Positions 1 to 5,774 of a stretch of DNA of 7,061 bases are shown here, in pieces. The stretch's first letter is position 1, and each line of letters opens with the position of its first letter. The position numbers and the translations under genes are program-made. The stretch is from positions 1 to 7,061 of the forward strand of contig JAJUGM010000167.1 of the NCBI GenBank assembly GCA_029268165.1, in the 5' to 3' direction. The notes beneath the pieces are model-generated. The model made no database searches, was not told the DNA's origin, and saw nothing but the letters and a program-made list of their open reading frames with translations. The stretch is from Bacteroidota bacterium. GTDB lineage: Bacteria; Bacteroidota; Bacteroidia; Bacteroidales; UBA10428.

Positions 1-1806
1 ATAGTAGGGTGACAGTAATGATAACGCCCCAGCGTTATTCAAACAGGGTGCAAAATTGTGACCATACAATTCAAGTGCACTGATAAAATAAAGGCCGATA
101 TCATAACCCAGCATGCTGAAATTATATCCCTTTGTGGTAATCTCATACGGTTCAAAACCATAAACGTTCCGGAATTTTTTAATGAAATTTTTAACATGCT
201 GATTATTGTAGTCAATATAAAAAGGCGTATAATACTGCATCTGCATAGTATGAAAGTAATTAATGTCCACTCTTTTCCATACCTGCCAGGAAGGCATGCC
301 ATAAATGGTCAGTTTATACACTCTTGAAAATAAAAACAATTTCCCGATTAACTGGGTAACGTCAGGTTCATTATCTGAAGCTATAATAATAATATTTTCA
401 GCATCATGATTTAATATTTTCCCCAGTTTCCTTATGGTTGAATCATTTATTTTGTAATCTCTCAGGTTTAATGGATTCCACGAAGAATCGTTTTGAAAAT
501 ATGCCAGAAGTTCCTTTTTGAGTTTCCAGGTTTGTTTTAACGATAAACTATCATTATCCCTGAAAAGAATGACCGGTTTGTTCCTGTATTGGGCAATATG
601 TTTGGCAAATAATTTAAATTCAGTTTCTTCCGGAGGAATAACCTGAATAATACTCGGATTTTCCATAACAAGTTCACTGCGCGTTGATAAGGGAGAAATT
701 AATTTAATACCCTGGTTTTGTGCAAATTGTCCAACCAGCTTTACATCATCGGAATATACCGGCCCGATGATCAAATCAGGCTGAATGGAATAAAGTTCGC
801 TGATGATTTTTAATATTTTTAATGTATCTCTTTTGGTATCAAACACAAAAAGTTTAATCTGTGAACCCGTTTTTTTCAGTGAATCAATTGCCAGCAAAAA
901 GCCTTCGTAAAATTCATAAAAACTTCTGCCAATAGATAGCTGCTGCATTTTAACCGGATTTTCGGGTATTTCATTATGCTCTGATTCGGTTAATTCTAAT
1001 GGTTCCTCGACGCTCAGATCGGAGAAGAAAGGCAGCAGCAGGGCTATTTTTAATTCGCGTTTTTTAACGGGTTCTTCAATGCAGCTTGTTTCTGAAATGA
1101 TCAGATTGGTTGAATCGGCATCCGGTTTAATAGCTCCCGAAGCAGCCGATTTTCTTATTTTAATCACGGTACCTGCTTGTAAACCATCCTGCAATTGCGG
1201 ATTTTCATTAATAATAGTGGTCACACTCACTCCAAATTGCTGTGACAGGGAAAATAATGTATCCTTTTCTTTGACAGTATAATACCAGAATTCACTTGTG
1301 TCAGCAACGGTAAATATTGATTCAAAAGCTCTTTTCTTTGGAATTAGCAATACCTGACCAACAGAAATTTTTTCCCTTGCTCCCGGGTTGAACTGGTAAA
1401 TCCATTCTTCAGGCACGTCGTATTTTTTTGATAAAAAATAAACTGTTTGTCCCGGTTTAATGGTGTGATAATAAAAACGCTTATCTTCTTTGGCCTTCTC
1501 TTCCTGAGATTCAGTTGAGGCTTCCTGGGTAATATCTGGTATACGTAACGCAAGACCTTCGGAAAGGGTTTCAGGATTAATACCCGGATTATTCTCCAGA
1601 ACAAGTTCCTGGCTTACGCCATAAGCCTTACAGATTGAATAAAATGTCTGACCTTTCTGGACAGTATGAATATAATAATACCGTCCCTGCATGAGCACCT
1701 TTTCGGTTGATTTTCTGACTTCTGCAGGCTGAAACTGGCCTATAACCAACATGGCCGGGCAGAATGTCAGGACTGAGATGATCAGAAATTTAACAAAACG
1801 GTTCAA
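1..1806 (-). CDS. Exported triple-LysM protein with type 1 periplasmic-binding domain (3' end cut off)
   Basis: This gene encodes an exported peptidoglycan-binding protein fused to a ligand-binding domain. It is open for 602 codons and runs off the left edge with no stop. Residues 1-23 form a signal peptide (short basic start, then FLIISVLTF). Three LysM modules follow at about 44-90 (YYIHTVQKGQTFYSI), 113-156 (YYHTIKPGQTVYFLS) and 175-217 (WYYTVKEKDTLFSLS). After a linker, residues 251 to the end resemble the Peripla_BP_6/LivK-like fold: ELKIALLLPFF opens it, PDLIIGPVYS and KLISPLST follow, and GYDIGLYFISAL lies near the end. LysM modules bind glycan chains of the wall; the ligand of the binding domain is unknown. 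No ABC permease or ATPase is nearby, so transport is not implied. The start is taken as TTG at 1806: stop codons lie just upstream in frame, no ATG or GTG lies between, and the first ATG (1752-1750) would remove most of the signal peptide. It probably has its own promoter, since a terminator precedes it. Domain assignment is by motif reading. Confidence 0.88.
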   Translation of the reverse strand, partial: MNRFVKFLIISVLTFCPAMLVIGQFQPAEVRKSTEKVLMQGRYYYIHTVQKGQTFYSICKAYGVSQELVLENNPGINPETLSEGLALRIPDITQEASTESQEEKAKEDKRFYYHTIKPGQTVYFLSKKYDVPEEWIYQFNPGAREKISVGQVLLIPKKRAFESIFTVADTSEFWYYTVKEKDTLFSLSQQFGVSVTTIINENPQLQDGLQAGTVIKIRKSAASGAIKPDADSTNLIISETSCIEEPVKKRELKIALLLPFFSDLSVEEPLELTESEHNEIPENPVKMQQLSIGRSFYEFYEGFLLAIDSLKKTGSQIKLFVFDTKRDTLKILKIISELYSIQPDLIIGPVYSDDVKLVGQFAQNQGIKLISPLSTRSELVMENPSIIQVIPPEETEFKLFAKHIAQYRNKPVILFRDNDSLSLKQTWKLKKELLAYFQNDSSWNPLNLRDYKINDSTIRKLGKILNHDAENIIIIASDNEPDVTQLIGKLFLFSRVYKLTIYGMPSWQVWKRVDINYFHTMQMQYYTPFYIDYNNQHVKNFIKKFRNVYGFEPYEITTKGYNFSMLGYDIGLYFISALELYGHNFAPCLNNAGALSLLSPYY

Positions 1807-1862
1807 TACTTTATTATTTTATTAAAATGCTTTCGTAAAAGTAAAAAGTATAAATGAAATGT

Positions 1863-1908
1863 AAAAATCCCTTTGTTAATTATTTCATGCATCTGCAAAG
1901 GGTTTTTT
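1863..1908 (-). terminator. Intrinsic terminator after the M1 peptidase gene
   Basis: Read on the minus strand, a 7-bp perfect stem CCCTTTG (1875-1869 on the far arm, CAAAGGG/CCCTTTG pairing 1902-1896 with 1875-1869) with a 20-base loop is followed by ATTTTT. The stem begins within a few bases of the TAA stop of the peptidase gene. The A-tract before the stem and T-tract after it make it nearly symmetrical, so it would also look like a terminator for plus-strand transcription, though no plus-strand gene needs one here. It separates the gldB-peptidase unit from the LysM gene. The long loop weakens the call somewhat. Confidence 0.68.
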
Positions 1909-3892
1909 ACCTGAAATTGTTGCATTTTGTCCGGAAATAGGTGAATGAATGATCCTCACATCCTTCATATCCTTTCCATTGGTTATAAAAATTAAACCAT
2001 GACGTATTTTCCAGGATCACTTCTTTTTCGGCGGTAGTTGCTTCAAGTCGGTAAGACTTCCTGTCACTGGTTTCAATTCCAAATGGCATGGTGAAACCAT
2101 CCTCCACTTCTGTCCATTTGTATTTGATTATCAGCTTATCGCCAATATGATCATAAGTGTATACAAGAACAGGCAAGGTCTTATCATAAAGAAATTTATT
2201 AAAAAACGGCCGGTAATTTTTACCGGTGTATTTATTAACCAGCTCAATGAAATCATCTGATGTCAGAGCCCTGTAACGGTTCATTACATTAAAATCCTTA
2301 ATAATGCTGATAAAAAGCGAATCGTTGTTCATGGTGCATCTGAGACAATGAAGTAGCATGGCCCCCTTATTATATACATCATTGCTTGCAAATGCGTTCT
2401 CGTTAACATTGTGGTGTTGGATTAGAGGCCAGAAGTTATAAATATAATTTAACTTCCTGACAACCTCATGCAGGTATTCTTCCTTTCCAAACATCTTTTC
2501 AATAAACAAATATTCTGCATACGTAGCAAAACCTTCATGCAGCCATATATCGGCCATATCAGCAGCTGTAACTGCATTTCCCCACCATTCATGGGCGCTT
2601 TCGTGAACAATAATGAAATCGTATTTATTGTTACGATATTCCTGCCGGTTAGGTTTGTCATAAGCATTTCCATAAGCAATGGCAGTCTGATGCTCCATAC
2701 CTTCATACAACGATTCAACAAGGCCATAGCCGTCACGCATGAACGGATAGGAGCCGAACAATTCAATATAAGCAGGCAGGATCTCCTTAACCTGTTCAAA
2801 ATGTTTTTTTGCTTTGTCAATATTTTCAGGGAAAACATTATACCTGAGCAACAAGGGGCCATCAGCGGTCATTAGTGTATCGGTAAATTCAGTGTATTTG
2901 CCCATATAAAACGTAACATTATAATTGTTAATCGGATAGCTTACAAACCATGAATATTGTTTGAAAGACTTGTCTATTTCTTGCACTTTCCGCAACACAC
3001 CGTTTGAAACAGCCCGGTAAGCTGAAGGTACTTCAATCCTAATTAGCATTGAATCAGGTTTGTCGCTTAAATGATCTTTATTGGGCCACCACGAACTTGC
3101 CCCTAAATGTTCGCAGGCCACACCAACCCATCGCTCTGATTTATTTCTTTTTTTCCAGACAAAACCGCCATCCCATGGGGGATTTGGTGCAACATCGGGC
3201 TTGCCCGAATAAGCTATGCTGATACTGTGTTTCTCGCCTGGCAACAATATTGAAGGGAAATTAATGAAAAGAGCATTGTGCTCACGCTTATATATTAGCT
3301 TTTTCCTCATCCATACAATGGTGTCCACCTTATAATTATCGAAGAGGTCTATTTGAATCCGTGAAGCAGGCTCATTAACCGTAAAATATATTTCACAGTT
3401 GCCTTTTATTTTACGTCCCTCAGGAATTATTCTTACACAGAGGTTATAATAATATACATCATAACATGTCCGCTCAGGACGAAGTGCACCGCGTAGCGTA
3501 TCAGCCCAGGTATAGCGCGGCCGGTAGCCCGTTTCAGGATATAGCCTGGTATGCCTGTAATAATAGCTTTTTAGCGTTTTCAGCATCCATGTCGAATCAC
3601 ATAAATACTTGAAATATTTGTCAACCTCTTTTGAACTTTGCTCACCGGCCAGCTTCATATCCGTGCACGCTCCTTCAACATCTCCCAGATTCAGCTTCGC
3701 AAGCCCCCGGTTATAATAGGCTTCTGAAAAAACCGGTACAAGCCTGATAACCTGATTCATTTTCTCAATGCAGCCATGATAATTTTTGTCATTAAACATT
3801 TGCACGCCGTCTGACCATAACTGATCAAGTTGCTGGCTGTTTAAGGGGGTTAAAAAAACAAATATATAAAGGCAGAAAAAGAGCTGCTTCAT
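1907..3892 (-). CDS. Exported M1-family metallopeptidase with N-terminal TPR segment
   Basis: This gene encodes a 661-residue zinc peptidase of the M1 (aminopeptidase N/LTA4 hydrolase) family, probably periplasmic or surface-exposed and trimming peptides at their N-terminus. Residues 1-19 are a signal peptide. Residues 25-85 look like two TPR helices pairs (core AYYNRGLAKLNLGD at 58-71). The M1 beta domain starts near 140. The active site is clear: HESAH at 430-434 with the third zinc ligand E453 in WLHEGFAT, the exopeptidase loop EGMEHQ at 397-402 in place of the classical GAMEN, and the likely transition-state tyrosine Y507 in VYNKGA. Residues 573-640 form the C-terminal beta-type domain (MPFGIET at 602-608). 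No type IX secretion tail is evident; the end carries two cysteines, C645 and C657. ATG at 3892 gives the intact signal peptide. The gene lies 54 bp after gldB with no terminator or good promoter between, suggesting cotranscription. Substrate is unknown. Confidence 0.93.
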   Translation of the reverse strand: MKQLFFCLYIFVFLTPLNSQQLDQLWSDGVQMFNDKNYHGCIEKMNQVIRLVPVFSEAYYNRGLAKLNLGDVEGACTDMKLAGEQSSKEVDKYFKYLCDSTWMLKTLKSYYYRHTRLYPETGYRPRYTWADTLRGALRPERTCYDVYYYNLCVRIIPEGRKIKGNCEIYFTVNEPASRIQIDLFDNYKVDTIVWMRKKLIYKREHNALFINFPSILLPGEKHSISIAYSGKPDVAPNPPWDGGFVWKKRNKSERWVGVACEHLGASSWWPNKDHLSDKPDSMLIRIEVPSAYRAVSNGVLRKVQEIDKSFKQYSWFVSYPINNYNVTFYMGKYTEFTDTLMTADGPLLLRYNVFPENIDKAKKHFEQVKEILPAYIELFGSYPFMRDGYGLVESLYEGMEHQTAIAYGNAYDKPNRQEYRNNKYDFIIVHESAHEWWGNAVTAADMADIWLHEGFATYAEYLFIEKMFGKEEYLHEVVRKLNYIYNFWPLIQHHNVNENAFASNDVYNKGAMLLHCLRCTMNNDSLFISIIKDFNVMNRYRALTSDDFIELVNKYTGKNYRPFFNKFLYDKTLPVLVYTYDHIGDKLIIKYKWTEVEDGFTMPFGIETSDRKSYRLEATTAEKEVILENTSWFNFYNQWKGYEGCEDHSFTYFRTKCNNFR

Positions 3893-3946
3893 AATAATAG
3901 ATCAGAATAAATGTTTAAAATATTTCATGTCCATAATTAAAGTTTC

Positions 3947-4960
3947 TTACGGATTATATCCTGATGCTGAAAGAATCATCTGGTAATCATTTTCCTTCAT
4001 GAGGTCAGAGAGTAAAAGGCTTTTGTTTTTATTCATATATTTTTCAACTATTCTGTATCCAATCCATACTGCAGCCCGTGCAGGCGATTCAGAAGAAAAA
4101 TCTTTAGTGAAGGGTCCTTCTCGTATAAACTTGTTAATTACAAACCGGTCGGTTGTGAAAAGCAGTTTATATTCAATAAGATAAGTCCACATCTGCTTTT
4201 CATTGTTTATACAAAATTTCATTTGAGGGGCCGTAAAACCCCATATCAGAGAATCAGGTTCACCGGGAAGCATCTGTTTGACAAAATACATAACTTTCCC
4301 CTCATAAATTATAGCATTCAGTAAATTTTTCATGGAATTTTCATCCGGAAATTCTGTTTCCGCCCATAACCGCATACAGTCTGAAGGTATTTTAAGCGGA
4401 TGCATGTTGACTCTCAGATAATTATAAATTCCTGTTTGTGTGTATAAAGGTTCATCAGGGCCAAGATAATTATCAAGCCCTATGCCCAGTACTCCTGAAT
4501 CAGACACAACTGAATAGTTAAAGCCTGAAATAAACGTTATAATACCTGGGATAGGCCGTTCAGTAAAAAAATAGTGATATCGGCTGAAAGCCTGGTTAAT
4601 GTCTTGGGATAGTTTATTCAGATCAGGAAAAACTTCTCTGACACGGCTGTATATCTGATAGTTATGATAATCTGTAATAAATGCTTTAAAAGACTGGTAG
4701 AAAAAAGGATGGTGAATACTGCCGATATTAGTAATCTGGCTGGTGTATAATTCAAAAAAAGAACCATAATGCTGTATTAGATAATCAGCAAGGCTGTCAG
4801 ATCGGGCAGGATCAGCTGAAAATATATCTGTTTCAAGCCGCTCAACCGATAATTCTATTTTATTGCCGGCAGTTTTTTTATCCCGTGTATTCCTTTGGCA
4901 GCATATTATTACAAATAGTAATAGCAGAAAACAACCTGACAATAAAATATTTCTTTTCAT
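3947..4960 (-). CDS. gldB: GldB-family lipoprotein
   Basis: This gene encodes a 337-residue lipoprotein that I recognise as a member of the GldB family, named after a Flavobacterium lipoprotein needed for gliding. The N-terminus is basic then strongly hydrophobic (residues 5-19) and ends in a double cysteine, C20-C21, within a lipobox-like VIICC; either cysteine could be lipidated. Family hallmarks are GLDNYLGPD at 161-169, the segment NAIIYEGKVMYFVKQMLP at 215-232, and ARAAVWIGYRIVEKYM near 294-309. The family is distantly similar to DUF2268 putative zinc proteases, but no HExxH motif is present here, so enzymatic activity is not supported. The molecular role is unknown even in gliders, and many Bacteroidota that do not glide carry relatives, so motility should not be inferred. 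It is the first gene of the minus-strand unit, followed 54 bp later by the M1 peptidase, and diverges from the barrel-nadE pair. No gldC is visible next to it. The symbol denotes family membership, not proven function. Confidence 0.82.
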   Translation of the reverse strand: MKRNILLSGCFLLLLFVIICCQRNTRDKKTAGNKIELSVERLETDIFSADPARSDSLADYLIQHYGSFFELYTSQITNIGSIHHPFFYQSFKAFITDYHNYQIYSRVREVFPDLNKLSQDINQAFSRYHYFFTERPIPGIITFISGFNYSVVSDSGVLGIGLDNYLGPDEPLYTQTGIYNYLRVNMHPLKIPSDCMRLWAETEFPDENSMKNLLNAIIYEGKVMYFVKQMLPGEPDSLIWGFTAPQMKFCINNEKQMWTYLIEYKLLFTTDRFVINKFIREGPFTKDFSSESPARAAVWIGYRIVEKYMNKNKSLLLSDLMKENDYQMILSASGYNP

Positions 4961-4976
4961 TTCAATGTTTTAATTT

Positions 4977-4992
4977 AAAAATAACAAATTAA
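4977..4992 (-). promoter_or_regulatory. Candidate promoter for the gldB-peptidase unit
   Basis: On the minus strand, TTAATTTG (4992-4985) matches seven of eight positions of the Bacteroidota -7 box TAnnTTTG and lies 24 bases before the gldB start codon, a plausible leader length. No clear TTG element is seen at the expected -33 spacing. The region is so AT-rich that a one-mismatch box may arise by chance, so this is a weak call. Confidence 0.3.
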
Positions 4993-5049
4993 CAAAATTT
5001 CAGCCGAAAAAGAATAAAAATGCCGGCAGAAGATAATTAATATCTGATT

Positions 5050-5090
5050 TTTTCAAACATTATATCATTCTTATTTAAATTTGTTGCCAT
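5050..5090 (+). promoter_or_regulatory. Promoter for the outer-membrane barrel-nadE pair
   Basis: TAAATTTG at 5076-5083 is an exact match to the Bacteroidota primary-sigma -7 box TAnnTTTG. Transcription would begin near 5088-5091, leaving a leader of roughly 20 bases before the ATG at 5109. The usual TTG near -33 is not obvious; a T-rich run (5048-5053) occupies that zone. The leader is A/T-rich with no Shine-Dalgarno sequence, as is normal in this phylum. The exact box and its good placement support the call; the missing -33 element limits it. Confidence 0.55.
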
Positions 5091-5108
5091 AACTTCAATT
5101 TTTAAAAA

Positions 5109-5762
5109 ATGAAAAAACTGATTATATTCCTTACAGGAATAATAAGTATAAACCTTTCTGCGCAAGATTTGCGATTTGGCATTTCGGTTGATCCTATGGT
5201 TGCATGGTTTTCGCCTGGTTCAAAACATATTAAAAAGGACGGGTCGGGCCTTGGATATAATATTGGCCTCACCATGGAAAAGTATTTTGCAGATAATTAT
5301 GCATTTGCCACCGGAATAAGCATAACAGGCCTCAGTGCTAATTTACTTTATGAAGATTCGGTGTATATTGAAACCGTTGAGGATGGCACAAAACAGTTAC
5401 TTCCGAATTCAACAGCCGATTATAATTTGCAATATTTGACAATACCGGTAGCTCTTAAACTCAGTAGTAACCAGATAGGATATATTACCTACTTTGCCCG
5501 CATAGGCATTGATGTACAGATAAATGTTAAAGCTACTGCTGATGCGTCAGACAGGCAGCTTGAAAAAGATAATGTAAACAAGGAGATAGGGTTGCTCAAT
5601 TTTTCCTATTTTATAGGAGGCGGCATTGAATATTCACTTGGAGGTACCACAGCTCTGGAAGCAGGTTTGTTTTTTAACAATGGATTTATGGATGTGCTTA
5701 ACAACAAGAGTTATAATGCTGCTATAAACTATCTGTCGTTAAGGCTGGGGATAATGTTTTAA
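5109..5762 (+). CDS. Small outer-membrane beta-barrel protein, PorT-like
   Basis: This gene encodes a 217-residue outer-membrane protein. Residues 1-18 are a typical signal peptide (MKKLIIFLTG start, cleavage likely at LSA|QD). The mature part has alternating hydrophobic/polar stretches that fit about eight beta strands, roughly at 21-35, 47-57, 63-74, 105-118, 123-140, 162-176, 179-190 and 205-217, and it ends in the C-terminal phenylalanine (LGIMF) expected of barrels recognised by the BAM machinery. The motif QYLTIPVALKLSS followed by IGYITYFARIGID is characteristic of the PorT/OMP_b-brl_2 group of Bacteroidota. The substrate or role is unknown; such small barrels may be structural, pores or assembly partners. 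It shares a divergent control region with gldB and is followed by nadE after only 12 bp, so the two are probably cotranscribed. It is not called PorT itself, because that name implies a type IX secretion role that nothing else in the window supports. Confidence 0.85.
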   Translation: MKKLIIFLTGIISINLSAQDLRFGISVDPMVAWFSPGSKHIKKDGSGLGYNIGLTMEKYFADNYAFATGISITGLSANLLYEDSVYIETVEDGTKQLLPNSTADYNLQYLTIPVALKLSSNQIGYITYFARIGIDVQINVKATADASDRQLEKDNVNKEIGLLNFSYFIGGGIEYSLGGTTALEAGLFFNNGFMDVLNNKSYNAAINYLSLRLGIMF

Positions 5763-5774
5763 AAAGCAATACCT

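Noticed and set aside
58..327. Open frames of 60-137 codons on both strands within the LysM, peptidase, gldB and nadE genes (for example 58-327, 1079-1282, 1344-1604, 2449-2875, 3999-4184, 5801-6013, 6125-6328, 6483-6665)
   Set aside because: Each lies inside a well-supported gene in another frame, shows no recognisable domain and no start context, and is explained as a shadow frame.
1836..1850. Overlapping boxes TACTTTTT and TACTTTTA on the minus strand ahead of the LysM gene, possible -7 elements
   Set aside because: Both miss the final G of TAnnTTTG, no TTG lies at the -33 distance, and the tract is T-rich by composition. A promoter must lie about here if the terminator works, but I cannot choose the site.
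1907..2000. C-terminal type IX secretion sorting domain on the M1 peptidase
   Set aside because: The last 90 residues read as the ordinary C-terminal beta domain plus a short tail; the glycine-rich strand pattern and terminal lysine-rich motif of sorting domains are absent.
3893..3946. Promoter or terminator between gldB and the peptidase gene
   Set aside because: The 54 bp contain no stem followed by a T-run and no convincing TAnnTTTG box on the minus strand.
3947..4960. GldB-like protein as a zinc protease or proof of gliding motility
   Set aside because: No HExxH or other metal-binding motif is present, and gldB relatives occur in non-gliding Bacteroidota; no other gliding or type IX secretion gene is in the window.
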